From assembly GCA_900316345.1 (NCBI GenBank), contig ONCR01000004.1, positions 1 through 51,128 of the forward strand: a stretch of 51,128 bases of DNA. The letters run 5' to 3'. Origin of the DNA: an uncultured Eubacteriales bacterium (GTDB taxonomy: Bacteria; Bacillota; Clostridia; Oscillospirales; Acutalibacteraceae). This document shows positions 17,389 to 25,492 of this stretch, piece after piece (the first letter of the stretch is position 1; each line of letters begins with the position of its first letter). The notes under the pieces were generated by a model. That model did not search any database. It had not been told where the DNA came from and saw only the letters and a list, made by a program, of their open reading frames with translations. The translations under genes were made by a program, and so were the position numbers.

Positions 17389-17895
17389 ATGGAACAAAAA
17401 AGAAGAAAAGCAACAAGGCTTAAGGGATTTGACTATTCCCAAAACGGCGCTTATTTTATAACTATTTGCGTTAAGGATATGAAATGTGTATTGGCTGAAA
17501 TCGTAGGGGCTGACGACCTCGGCAGCCCGTTAATTTTTCTTACAGATTACGGAATGATTGCTGAGAAAAACATAGTTAAAATGAACAGCATATACGATAA
17601 TATAGCTGTTGATAATTATATTATCATGCCGAACCACATTCATTTATTAGTAAGCATATCAAACGAAAAAAGCGCAACGTACGGGGCGCCGAGGTCGTCG
17701 CCCCCTACAAATGCACTTTCAAGATTTGTTACCGCATTTAAAAAATATACAAGTAAAGAAATCGGAACAAATATTTGGCAAAGGGGTTTTCACGACCATA
17801 TTATCAGAAACGAAAATGATTACTTAACAAGGTGGCAATATATAGATGAAAACCCGAAAAAATGGTTATTAGGCAAAGATAAATATTATGCATAA
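17389..17895 (+). CDS. REP-associated tyrosine transposase (RAYT), Y1/IS200-like
   Basis: A 168-residue single-domain Y1 transposase. The HUH metal-binding motif lies in NYIIMPNHIHLLV (about residues 77-89), and the C-terminal YIDENPKKWLL carries the Tyr that cuts DNA. The N-terminal RLKGFDYSQNGAYFITICVKD is typical of RAYTs. Such proteins act on REP hairpins footed by GTAG. Two such hairpins lie inside this frame (17503-17528 and 17683-17708) and encode residues about 39-47 and 99-107. No ribosome site precedes the ATG, which follows the dehydrogenase stop by one base, so expression may depend on reinitiation. A strong terminator follows. Confidence 0.88.
   Translation: MEQKRRKATRLKGFDYSQNGAYFITICVKDMKCVLAEIVGADDLGSPLIFLTDYGMIAEKNIVKMNSIYDNIAVDNYIIMPNHIHLLVSISNEKSATYGAPRSSPPTNALSRFVTAFKKYTSKEIGTNIWQRGFHDHIIRNENDYLTRWQYIDENPKKWLLGKDKYYA
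17503..17528 (+). repeat. REP hairpin, family A, copy 1 (inside RAYT 1)
   Basis: GTAG foot at 17503-17506, stem GGGCTG/CAGCCC and a 10-base loop that reads CCGAGGTCGT on the other strand. It is in frame within the transposase gene and inverted relative to copy 2. Confidence 0.75.
17683..17708 (-). repeat. REP hairpin, family A, copy 2 (inside RAYT 1)
   Basis: Stem GGGGCG/CGCCCC around the loop CCGAGGTCGT, with the CTAC foot (GTAG on the minus strand) at 17705-17708. Compared with copy 1 the loop is identical while both stem arms change together. Confidence 0.75.
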
Positions 17896-17928
17896 AAAGA
17901 GGAGGGCTTGGGGCGCCCTCCTCTTTTT
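17894..17928. terminator. Strong bidirectional terminator
   Basis: A 14-bp perfect stem (17894-17907 with 17915-17928) with A-run and T-run on the outside. It serves the RAYT gene rightward and the beta-helix gene leftward. Confidence 0.88.
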
Positions 17929-17929
17929 C

Positions 17930-20071
17930 TTATTTCCAGCTGCGGGCACGTTTTCCGCTCTTGGTGATTTTGTTTTTGCTGTCCTTTTTAATCTGTTTTT
18001 TTGTTGAATTAATGCCGTAACGCTTACTTGATTTTATGGTATTATTTGTTATAACAATCTTATTTGATTTAACAATATTAATACCGTCGCGCTTTTGGGT
18101 TACAAACTGGTTTTTATCAATTTTTGCGCTGTCAGCCTTTTCAAGCTTAACGGCATCGCTTGAGCAGGTTGTTGATTTATTTGAAACAATCTTTGCCGAC
18201 TTTGAAGCCTTAAGGTTTACTGCTGTTCTGCACTTCTTAACTTTATTTTTCGTTATGTTAAGCGAAGCGCTGCTTTCAGCAAGAACGGCGTCGCGCGCAG
18301 AGCTGTTTATAACGTTTGACAAAACCTTTGTTTTCTTTGCGGAAACGAGGTGAATACCGTCCCTGCCAACGCCGGTTATAGTGTTGGTATTAAGCGTATT
18401 TGAAGCGGAGCTTTCAACCTTAATGCCGTCCTTCTTGGGTTTGGAAACCGTATTTTTATAAACGGTATTTGAATTAGAGCCCTCAAGAAGGTTGATGCCG
18501 AACATATCGCTGTCATAGCCGCCCTTCGGCGTAGTGTTATAAATCTTATTTTCACTTAAGGTGTTGCTGATGCTTGCGTTAAGGCGAATACCGTCGCCCG
18601 TTCCGCCGCTCTTTTTCTTTGTTAAGTTACAGGTAATCGTATTATTTGTAACAGTATTCTTTGCAGCGCCCTGAAGCCAGATTCCGTATGCAGGACAGTT
18701 TATGGTTATGGTATTCTTTGTAACCGTAACACCTGAAACTCTGAAATCGCCCTCGGGGCAAACGTAATTCTTACCCTTCTGCTTTTGAATCGCCTTGCTC
18801 TGTTCGGCGGTAAACTGCTCGCCGTAAAGCTGAATTCCGTAGCATGTGTTAACAAAATCTTCTTTATAACCCGGGCAGATTGTAATAGTATTATTTTCTA
18901 TTCTGCCGTTCATAATGATATAAGAAGTCTGCTTAACATAGGCCTTTGCTCTCGGTTTATAAAAATTGCTGTGAGAGCCGTCAACGGTTCTGAAAAGAAT
19001 GCCTGCGCCGCAGTTGGTTATTTTATTACCGCTTACAACGCTGTTCTTATAATTTGAGCATATAATTGCATAGCCTTCAATGTTTTCAAAGGTGTTATTT
19101 GTAATTTTAATATTATCAAACAGCGAGGTTGCAACGGTTGAATGAGTACCTACGCCCCTCTTCAGGTTTTTGAAGGTGCAGTTTGTAACGGTAATATTAC
19201 GGCTTATTGTTTCATCGCCGTCGGGGTTATAGTTGCTGAAATGCTCGGGCACCGCAGCGTCTATCTGAAGCGCTTCAATGTTGCTGTTGCCGCCCCACGG
19301 GCCTGCGAAATTAAGGAACTTGCAGTTTTTAAAGGTTACGTTTTCGCTCGCCGCAAATTCAACATAGTGCTTTTGAGCAACGTTGGTCATCGTTACGCCG
19401 TCCATTGTAACACCGCTTAAATGGCCGAACTTGAATATTGCCTGAGTTTTTCCGCCGCCGTCAAGCGTACCGCCGATAAACGAAACATTTCCTCCGGCAG
19501 TATAACCCGGGTATCCCTTGCCGTCGTTGGCGTTTGTAAATTCCGCCTTTTTTGCAAAGCGGAACATCGGGCTGTCCTTGGCGTCAGTATCGTTATGTAT
19601 GAGTTTAACGCCTTCGGTTAAATCCAGAATTGTATTTGAATAAATGTGAACCTGGCTTGTTGTATAGTAAGTACCCGAGGTTGTAAACTTAACTCTGTAG
19701 GTTTTGCCGTCGTTCGCATCCCTTATGCTTTTGAAAGCGCTTTCAAGCTCCTCGGTAACATCAGCGCCCTCAGCTGCTTTAATATACAAAATTTCCTCGC
19801 TGTCCTGCGAAGGGTCTTCACCGGCAGGCTCCGATGTGTTTTCCGTAACATCTTCGCTTGTATCTTCCGTTACGTTTTCACTTGTGTTTTCCGTAACGTT
19901 TTCGGTTATGTTTTCACTTGTGTTTTCGCTTGTATCTTCTGTTACGTTTTCGCTTGAAGAATTTGTTGTTAATTCCTCAATAACATCATCGGCTAAAGCG
20001 CTTAAAGACATAGCGGAAATAACTATGACGAAAGCTATTAATACCGATAAAGCCTTTTTTAAGTTGTTCAT
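17930..20071 (-). CDS. Secreted right-handed parallel beta-helix protein
   Basis: A 713-residue exported protein. A signal peptide (about residues 5-27, ending SALADD) is followed by an acidic low-complexity tract of TSEN/VTE units (about 41-81). Residues about 95-690 form many beta-helix coils recognisable as recurring N-x-I/V-x-x-N-x-I motifs (NITVTNCTFKNL, ITNNTFENI and similar), as in pectate-lyase-like and NosD-like folds. The C-terminus is basic, with no LPXTG motif. Such proteins bind or cleave polysaccharides, but no catalytic set can be assigned. AAGGTGA overlaps the stop of the upstream kinase gene 11 bases away, so both belong to one operon. Confidence 0.8.
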   Translation of the reverse strand: MNNLKKALSVLIAFVIVISAMSLSALADDVIEELTTNSSSENVTEDTSENTSENITENVTENTSENVTEDTSEDVTENTSEPAGEDPSQDSEEILYIKAAEGADVTEELESAFKSIRDANDGKTYRVKFTTSGTYYTTSQVHIYSNTILDLTEGVKLIHNDTDAKDSPMFRFAKKAEFTNANDGKGYPGYTAGGNVSFIGGTLDGGGKTQAIFKFGHLSGVTMDGVTMTNVAQKHYVEFAASENVTFKNCKFLNFAGPWGGNSNIEALQIDAAVPEHFSNYNPDGDETISRNITVTNCTFKNLKRGVGTHSTVATSLFDNIKITNNTFENIEGYAIICSNYKNSVVSGNKITNCGAGILFRTVDGSHSNFYKPRAKAYVKQTSYIIMNGRIENNTITICPGYKEDFVNTCYGIQLYGEQFTAEQSKAIQKQKGKNYVCPEGDFRVSGVTVTKNTITINCPAYGIWLQGAAKNTVTNNTITCNLTKKKSGGTGDGIRLNASISNTLSENKIYNTTPKGGYDSDMFGINLLEGSNSNTVYKNTVSKPKKDGIKVESSASNTLNTNTITGVGRDGIHLVSAKKTKVLSNVINSSARDAVLAESSASLNITKNKVKKCRTAVNLKASKSAKIVSNKSTTCSSDAVKLEKADSAKIDKNQFVTQKRDGINIVKSNKIVITNNTIKSSKRYGINSTKKQIKKDSKNKITKSGKRARSWK
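19829..19951 (-). repeat. Minisatellite encoding TSEN/VTE low-complexity tract
   Basis: Imperfect 12- and 24-base units encode alternating ENTSEN, ENVTED and ENITEN blocks just after the signal peptide of the beta-helix protein. Length changes in units of 12 would keep the frame. Confidence 0.7.
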
Positions 20072-20082
20072 ATTATTTCACC

Positions 20083-21699
20083 TTACCCGTTAAGAATTTC
20101 AAAGTTCTTTTTATTACACTTATAGAGATTCTTGAACACCTCAAAGTTTCTTTCGTAAACAGCTTTATTGGCCGGATTCGGTTTATAGGTCATCTTTGCG
20201 GGGATAAGCTTTTTAACGTCCTTCATTGAAGGAATTAAGCCCATACCTACAACTATACAAGCCGCCGCGCCTACTGCGCCGATATTCTGGGGTGAATCAA
20301 CAACCTCAATATTTTTTTGAAGAATATCCGCAAGAATCTGACAGGTAGCCTCGCCGAGAGCGCCGCCGCCGCAGAAGCGGATTGTGTCATTAATATGAAC
20401 CTTCTTATTCTGCCTTTCAAGCATCCACTTAAGGTGGAAACAGATACCCTCAACAACGGAACGGATAAGCTCCGTTTTACCCGTTTCAAGCTTAATGTTG
20501 AAGAACATACCTGCGGCGTTCGGGTCCTCAAACGGACAGCGGTTGCCGTGGAGCCAAGGCGTAAATATAACGCCGCCCGAGCCGGGCTCCGCTCTGCCGA
20601 TAACCTCTTCAAGATAATCGTAAAGGTTAAATTCAAAGGATTCGTAGCTATAAACATTTTCAGTAGGGTGAGACTGAAGATAAACGCCTATTTCATCAAG
20701 AGCAAGGTGGTCTTTTACCCAGCCTACGCATTTATTTGAGGTTTCAAGCTCGCCGAAGTAGTTATAAGCAGTCGGGTCTGCGCCGACGATTGAAGCCATC
20801 ATCGCGCCTGCGTCAACCATCTGTTTTTCAACAACTGTTCCAACCCAGCCTGAAGTTCCCGAATAAATATGGGTATCGCCAACCTCGACCGCGCCGGTAC
20901 CTACGCCGATAAGCGAAGCGTCGCCGCCGCCGCCGTATACTGCCGTTCCGGGGGCAAGGCCGAGCTCTTTTGCGGCTTTTTCGGTTACCTCGCCTACTTT
21001 TTCGGTTGACGCTTTGATTTCGGGCATATGCTCAATTTTTACGCCAACCATATCGCAAATAGGCTTGCACCATCCCTCGTGGCCCTTTCTTGTATCGTAA
21101 AGAAGGGTTCCGAAAGCGGAATCGTTAGTCATAACGAATTCGCCGCTTGCACGGCAGATTAAATATTCCTTAATATCAAGCCACTTATAAATCTTCTTGA
21201 AGTTTTCGGGCTCATGAGCTTCAACCCATTTATATTTCCAGATAGGGTCTTTAACGGAAGATGATACCGCGCCCGTATAGCGAAGATATTTAAGCAGCTT
21301 TGTAACCTCTGCGCCTGCAACCTGAACGCCGTAAGCAATTCCCTTTTTCAGCTCTTCCCTTGCACGCTGGTCCATATAGGTCATCGGGCGGCGGATGCAT
21401 TTGCCCTCCTTGTCAACAAGAACAAGGCCCTGCATTGCACTGCAGAAGGAAATACCCTCAATCTGCTCCTTTTGGATATCGGGCCTCTTTTTAAATACAA
21501 CCTGGGTTGTAATGCACATCGCTTTCCACCACTCATCGGCGTCCTGCTCTGCGCCGCCGTCAACGCCTGTTTCTTCGTTAACGTAAAGCTTATATCCCTC
21601 TGTTGCGGAAGCGAGAATTTTTATTTCCTTATCAACCTCAATAAGGCATGTTTTAATTCCCGTTGTTCCGATGTCATAGGTGATTACAAATTTGCTCAT
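20083..21699 (-). CDS. FGGY-family carbohydrate kinase
   Basis: A 538-residue sugar kinase of the FGGY family (xylulokinase, glycerol kinase and relatives). The N-terminal phosphate site VITYDIGTTGIKT, the MTYMDQRA stretch, the YGGGGDASLIGVGTGAVEVGDTHIYSGTSGWVG block and the C-terminal RFCGGGALGEATCQILADIL with VGAAACIVVGMG support this. The ATG at 21699 has GAGAGG 10 bases upstream; a TTG nine bases earlier is too near. The gene lies 17 bases behind tetR and feeds, by context, the aldolase and aminotransferase opposite. The true substrate is unknown. Confidence 0.88.
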   Translation of the reverse strand: MSKFVITYDIGTTGIKTCLIEVDKEIKILASATEGYKLYVNEETGVDGGAEQDADEWWKAMCITTQVVFKKRPDIQKEQIEGISFCSAMQGLVLVDKEGKCIRRPMTYMDQRAREELKKGIAYGVQVAGAEVTKLLKYLRYTGAVSSSVKDPIWKYKWVEAHEPENFKKIYKWLDIKEYLICRASGEFVMTNDSAFGTLLYDTRKGHEGWCKPICDMVGVKIEHMPEIKASTEKVGEVTEKAAKELGLAPGTAVYGGGGDASLIGVGTGAVEVGDTHIYSGTSGWVGTVVEKQMVDAGAMMASIVGADPTAYNYFGELETSNKCVGWVKDHLALDEIGVYLQSHPTENVYSYESFEFNLYDYLEEVIGRAEPGSGGVIFTPWLHGNRCPFEDPNAAGMFFNIKLETGKTELIRSVVEGICFHLKWMLERQNKKVHINDTIRFCGGGALGEATCQILADILQKNIEVVDSPQNIGAVGAAACIVVGMGLIPSMKDVKKLIPAKMTYKPNPANKAVYERNFEVFKNLYKCNKKNFEILNG

Positions 21700-21716
21700 A
21701 TGTATCAATCCTCTCT

Positions 21717-22376
21717 TTATTTTTCAAAAGTAAATGCGCTTTCAATGAACTTAAGAAGCTGATTTACAACCTGTTCGTCGTCCATCTCATCTACATTGAT
21801 TCCGGTATAAATTTCAAAACGGTCACGGTAGTAATCGCAGGTATAGGAAAACTGAAGCGACATAAGTAGGTTATCAAGAAAGAAGGCGAAAAGCCGAGGG
21901 TCCAAATCCTGCCTAACGTCGTTATTTGCAAAAGCCTGCGCGATTGAGGTTATATATTTTCGGCTTGTTGAAAACTCAATTTCCTCTGACAGCGCCTTGG
22001 CGAGCTTCGGATTTTTTTCGCTTGTAATTTCGTTATAAAGCCTTATGTAGTTGGCATTTTTCTTTGAATGGTAACAGGTTGTTCTTATAACCTTTTCGGC
22101 CTTAATAAGAAGCTTATCGTCGCTTTTCATAATTTCATCAAGCGCGTCGTTAAGAATGGTACAGCCGCGCTGAATGCAGGTTAAAAACAAATCCTCTTTA
22201 GTTGCAAAATACTTATACATAAGCCCTATGCTTATGCCTGATTTTTTAGCGATAACGTTTATATTTGCATTTTCAAAGCCGTTATTTGAAAACTCCTCAA
22301 TACCGACCTCGAGGATTTTTTCTTTCCTTTCATCAGTGGCGCGTTCAAAGGCTTCCTTGTATCTTTTCTCTATCAT
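21717..22376 (-). CDS. TetR/AcrR-family transcriptional regulator
   Basis: A 219-residue regulator with an N-terminal helix-turn-helix (about residues 18-62: KILEVGIEEFSNNGFENANINVIAKKSGISIGLMYKYF) typical of TetR proteins and a helical ligand-binding domain. It heads the leftward kinase/beta-helix operon and faces the aminotransferase-aldolase operon. Two 16-bp palindromes downstream of the facing promoter are its likely operators. No clear ribosome site precedes the ATG, and a long inverted repeat sits in its leader, suggesting low expression. Confidence 0.9.
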   Translation of the reverse strand: MIEKRYKEAFERATDERKEKILEVGIEEFSNNGFENANINVIAKKSGISIGLMYKYFATKEDLFLTCIQRGCTILNDALDEIMKSDDKLLIKAEKVIRTTCYHSKKNANYIRLYNEITSEKNPKLAKALSEEIEFSTSRKYITSIAQAFANNDVRQDLDPRLFAFFLDNLLMSLQFSYTCDYYRDRFEIYTGINVDEMDDEQVVNQLLKFIESAFTFEK

Positions 22377-22383
22377 AATGTAT

Positions 22384-22436
22384 TTTTGTAGGGTTGCACA
22401 AACTAAGCGCTTGTTATTTGTTTAAAACCTACAAAA
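22384..22436 (-). repeat. Inverted repeat in the tetR leader
   Basis: TTTTGTAGG (22384-22392) and CCTACAAAA (22428-22436) form a perfect 9-bp inverted repeat enclosing a further near-symmetrical ACAAA...AAGCGCTT...TTTGT segment. It could fold in the tetR mRNA leader or serve as a protein site. Confidence 0.5.
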
Positions 22437-22527
22437 CTCCTTCGGTGAGCATTAATTCACTAACAATATACTAACATTTATCGCTTTTTTTTGCAATAAA
22501 AATAAACAAAAATTTTTAAAATATCAT

Positions 22528-22555
22528 TTGACAAATCGTAAAAAAGTGATATACT
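22528..22555 (+). promoter_or_regulatory. Strong promoter of the aminotransferase-aldolase operon
   Basis: Consensus TTGACA (22528-22533), 16-base spacer and TATACT (22550-22555). Transcription would start near 22562, just before the two palindromic operators. Confidence 0.7.
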
Positions 22556-22570
22556 TAAAGTGCAAATATA

Positions 22571-22612
22571 GTGAGTGGTGGCTCACGCAATAAATGGTGA
22601 GCGACGGCTCAC
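22571..22612 (+). promoter_or_regulatory. Two tandem 16-bp palindromic operators, likely TetR sites
   Basis: GTGAGTGGTGGCTCAC (22571-22586) and GTGAGCGACGGCTCAC (22597-22612) share GTGAG...GGCTCAC arms and are spaced 26 bases centre to centre. They lie directly downstream of a strong promoter and next to a tetR gene, where bound repressor would block RNA polymerase. Confidence 0.7.
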
Positions 22613-22634
22613 TAAATCACAAGGAGGAATAATT

Positions 22635-24128
22635 ATGGATACAAGATTTGCTATCTCCGAGTATCCCAACGCTGCGGCTATAACAGCACAGCTTGACGCA
22701 CTCATCAAAAAACCGATTTATTCAATCAACAGAGATGCTCTTAAAAAATATGTTGACGAGTATTTCGGCAAAAAATGCGCTAAATCCAAGGAAATGATTG
22801 AAGAAGCTAAAAACATCATTCCCGGCGGTGTTCAGCACAACCTTGCATTTAACTACCCCTTCCCGATTGTTATGGTTAAGGCTAAGGGCAACAAGCTTTA
22901 CGATATTGACGGAAACGAATATTTCGACTTCCTTCAGGCAGGCGGCCCTACAATTATCGGCTCAAACGATGACGTTGTAAAAGAGAAGGTTAAGGAATTA
23001 CTTGACGACTGCGGTCCGTCAACAGGTCTTTTCCACCCCTACGAATACAAGCTTGCTAAAAAAATCAGCGAATGTGTTCCTTCAGTAGAAATGTTCCGTA
23101 TGCTCGGTTCGGGTACTGAGGCTTGTATGTGCGCTGTTCGTGTTGCAAGACTTGCAACAGGCCATAAGAACATCATCAAGATGGGCGGCGCTTACCACGG
23201 CTGGTCAGATCAGCTTGCGTGGGGTATGCGTGTTCCCGGAACGCTTAATACACAGTCTCACGGTGTTCCGCTTTTCGTTTTCAAGCACACTCAGGAATTC
23301 TTCCCCAACGACCTTAAGTCGCTTGAAATGAAGCTTAAGATTAACAAATTCCGCGGCGGCACTGCTGCTGTATTCATTGAGCCCTGCGGCCCCGAATCGG
23401 CAACACGTCCCGTTGATAAGGACTTCCCGAAGGGTGTTCAGGCTCTTTGCCGCAAGTACGGCGCTCTCCTTGTTTCAGACGAGGTTGTTACAGGCTTCCG
23501 TATCGGTTTATCAGGCGCTCAGGGTTATTACGGATATGACCCGGATATCACCATCTTCGGTAAGATTATCGCCGGCGGTTATCCCGGTGCAGGCGGAATC
23601 GGCGGCCACAAAGAAGTTATGAAGTATCTCGGCGCAGGTCTTGACAAGGCTGAAGGCAAGAAGATTCACAAGGCTATGTGCGGCGGTACAATGGCTGCTA
23701 CGCCAATTTCATGCGTTGCAGGTTACACCGTTATCTGCGAAATCGAAAAGCGAAATGCTTGCCAGGTAGCAGGAAGAATGGCTGACAGACTTACAAAGGG
23801 TATCAACGAAAGCATTAAGAAGTATGACCTTCCGTTCGTATGCTATAACGTTGGCTCAATCTGCCACCTTCACACTGTTGCTACAATGCAGTTCAGAATT
23901 AACTGGAAGAAGATTTGGGAGGTACCGTCAGTTCTTAAGCAGACCGGTATCCGTCAGAAGGAAATGCAGTATATGGGCGCTGCTTACATGGCTGAAGGCC
24001 TTGTAACTCTTGCAGGCTCACGTCTTTACACCTCAAGCGCTTATACCGAAGAGGATATCGATGAATGCATCCGTCGCTTTGACAAGGTTCTTTCTCAGTG
24101 CGAAAGAATTACGGAATACGATAAATAA
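22635..24128 (+). CDS. Class III PLP aminotransferase, glutamate-1-semialdehyde-aminomutase-like
   Basis: A 497-residue fold-type I PLP enzyme. Family features are IIPGGVQHNL, YDIDGNEYFDF, GSGTEACMCAVRVAR, GGAYHGWSD, the Asp in LLVSDEVVTGFR, and the PLP lysine in FGKIIAGGYPGAG. The sequence is closest in style to GSA aminomutases and amino-sugar aminotransferases, but no other haem genes are here, so a catabolic role with the aldolase and kinase is more likely. The N-terminus (about 55 residues) is longer than in HemL. The ATG at 22635 follows AAGGAGG; it is the first gene of the operator-controlled operon. Confidence 0.88.
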   Translation: MDTRFAISEYPNAAAITAQLDALIKKPIYSINRDALKKYVDEYFGKKCAKSKEMIEEAKNIIPGGVQHNLAFNYPFPIVMVKAKGNKLYDIDGNEYFDFLQAGGPTIIGSNDDVVKEKVKELLDDCGPSTGLFHPYEYKLAKKISECVPSVEMFRMLGSGTEACMCAVRVARLATGHKNIIKMGGAYHGWSDQLAWGMRVPGTLNTQSHGVPLFVFKHTQEFFPNDLKSLEMKLKINKFRGGTAAVFIEPCGPESATRPVDKDFPKGVQALCRKYGALLVSDEVVTGFRIGLSGAQGYYGYDPDITIFGKIIAGGYPGAGGIGGHKEVMKYLGAGLDKAEGKKIHKAMCGGTMAATPISCVAGYTVICEIEKRNACQVAGRMADRLTKGINESIKKYDLPFVCYNVGSICHLHTVATMQFRINWKKIWEVPSVLKQTGIRQKEMQYMGAAYMAEGLVTLAGSRLYTSSAYTEEDIDECIRRFDKVLSQCERITEYDK

Positions 24129-24140
24129 AAAAATTAAGAG

Positions 24141-24187
24141 GGGTACAGAGTAATCCCCCCGACGGGAGGGCCTCTGTGCCCTCCCGT
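24141..24187 (+). other. Intercistronic RNA with two mutually exclusive stems
   Basis: A perfect 10-bp hairpin (24162-24171 with 24178-24187, 6-base loop) overlaps a second possible stem of GGGTACAGAG (24141-24150) with CTCTGTGCCC (24172-24181, one G-U). No T-run follows, so it is not a simple terminator; mRNA processing or coupling control between the two genes is possible. Confidence 0.55.
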
Positions 24188-24209
24188 AAATTATTACAGG
24201 AGATATAAT

Positions 24210-25427
24210 ATGGCTTACGAAATTGAAGAAGCTAAAAGATTAGTTGTTCAGGCAGGTCTTGACCTTATTAAAAAAGGCCTTATCGCCCGTACTTGGGGAA
24301 ATGTTTCAGCCCGTATTTCCGATACTCAGTTTGTTATCACTCCTTCGGGCAGAGCTTACGAGGATTTAACGCCGGATGAAATCGTTGTTGTTAACATCGA
24401 CGACTGTTCTTATGAAGGCGACATTAAACCCTCTTCCGAAAAAGGCGTTCACGCTGCGGCTTACCGCCATCATCCTACGGTTGACTTTGTTATTCACACT
24501 CACCAGAAGGCTGCCACAATCGTTTCAATTACCGGAATGGAAATCAGAAACGTATATCCCGAATTCAGAGACGTTCTCGGCGAGAAGGTTCCCTGCGCTG
24601 CATATGCTATGTCAACAACGGACAGCCTTCGCAAGAAGGTTGAGCGCTGCATCGAGATGAACCCGAGAGCTCGCGCAATTATGATGATGCATCACGGCAC
24701 GGTTTGCATGGGCGATTCATACGAGCACGCTTTCGCTCTTGCTGAAAACCTTGAAGCTTGCTGTGAAAAGGTAATTAAGGATAACTACCTTCGTCATTCC
24801 TGGGAAACGACTTACAGCGACGATAAAAAGCGCCAGTTCTTCCTTGATAAAAACGAAGCCGGCGATATGCCCTGCTGTATTCCCGACCTCGGCTCATCTA
24901 TCAGAAACGGCAACTATTTCACCCTCACCGTAGGCGATACAACGGTTGACGTTGATATTGAAACAGGCGTTGGAATTAACGGCCTTGCGCCGAAGATTGA
25001 AAAGCTTCACCGCGCTATCTATAACGCAGAGGACTGCACGATGATTAAACACCTTGCAACCCCCGACGTTGTAGCTGTTTCGTGCACGGGCGAAGGCATT
25101 ACTCCGATGATTGACGACTTTGCCCAGATTGTTGGCATTGACGTAAAGAACTGCCCGTGGATTGACGGCAGCACGGATGAATGCGCAAAGGAAATCGGCG
25201 AAGCAATTGATAACAGAAACGCTGTTCTTATTCAGGGCGCAGGCGCTCTTATTACGGGAAATACCGACGGCGATATGCAGGCGCTTGACATCATTATGGA
25301 TAAGCAGTGCCAGGCTATTATTGACGTTGACATTTTCAACCGCGCTCACTACGTTCCGAAGCTTGAATGCTTCCTTATGAGAACCGTTTACCTTGCAAAA
25401 TACAGCAAGAAAATCAACGAAAAATAA
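24210..25427 (+). CDS. Two-domain class II aldolase/adducin-like protein
   Basis: A 405-residue protein. Residues about 1-205 form a complete class II aldolase domain: ARTWGNVSARI, PSSEKGVHAAAY with the catalytic Glu, the zinc His pair in VIHTHQKAA and the third His region MMMHHGTVCMGD. Residues about 235-400 appear to be a second, degenerate copy: NRNAVLIQGAGALITGNTDGD aligns with the HHGTV region but has Gly-Ala in place of His-His. Class II aldolases cleave sugar phosphates such as fuculose-1-phosphate or ribulose-5-phosphate types. ACAGGAG lies 8 bases before the ATG. Confidence 0.85.
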   Translation: MAYEIEEAKRLVVQAGLDLIKKGLIARTWGNVSARISDTQFVITPSGRAYEDLTPDEIVVVNIDDCSYEGDIKPSSEKGVHAAAYRHHPTVDFVIHTHQKAATIVSITGMEIRNVYPEFRDVLGEKVPCAAYAMSTTDSLRKKVERCIEMNPRARAIMMMHHGTVCMGDSYEHAFALAENLEACCEKVIKDNYLRHSWETTYSDDKKRQFFLDKNEAGDMPCCIPDLGSSIRNGNYFTLTVGDTTVDVDIETGVGINGLAPKIEKLHRAIYNAEDCTMIKHLATPDVVAVSCTGEGITPMIDDFAQIVGIDVKNCPWIDGSTDECAKEIGEAIDNRNAVLIQGAGALITGNTDGDMQALDIIMDKQCQAIIDVDIFNRAHYVPKLECFLMRTVYLAKYSKKINEK

Positions 25428-25441
25428 ACTAATAATAATGA

Positions 25442-25472
25442 AAAGTAGAATGGCTTATTGCCATTCTACTTT
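25442..25472 (+). terminator. Terminator after the aldolase gene
   Basis: A 13-bp perfect stem (25442-25454 with 25460-25472) with a 5-base loop and flanking A and T stretches. It separates the catabolic operon from the second RAYT gene. Confidence 0.85.
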
Positions 25473-25492
25473 ATTTATGATAGTATTCTGTT

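Noticed and set aside
19829-19951. Short repeats that could suggest a CRISPR array
   Set aside because: Units are 12-24 bases without unique spacers and encode a regular low-complexity peptide in a secreted protein.
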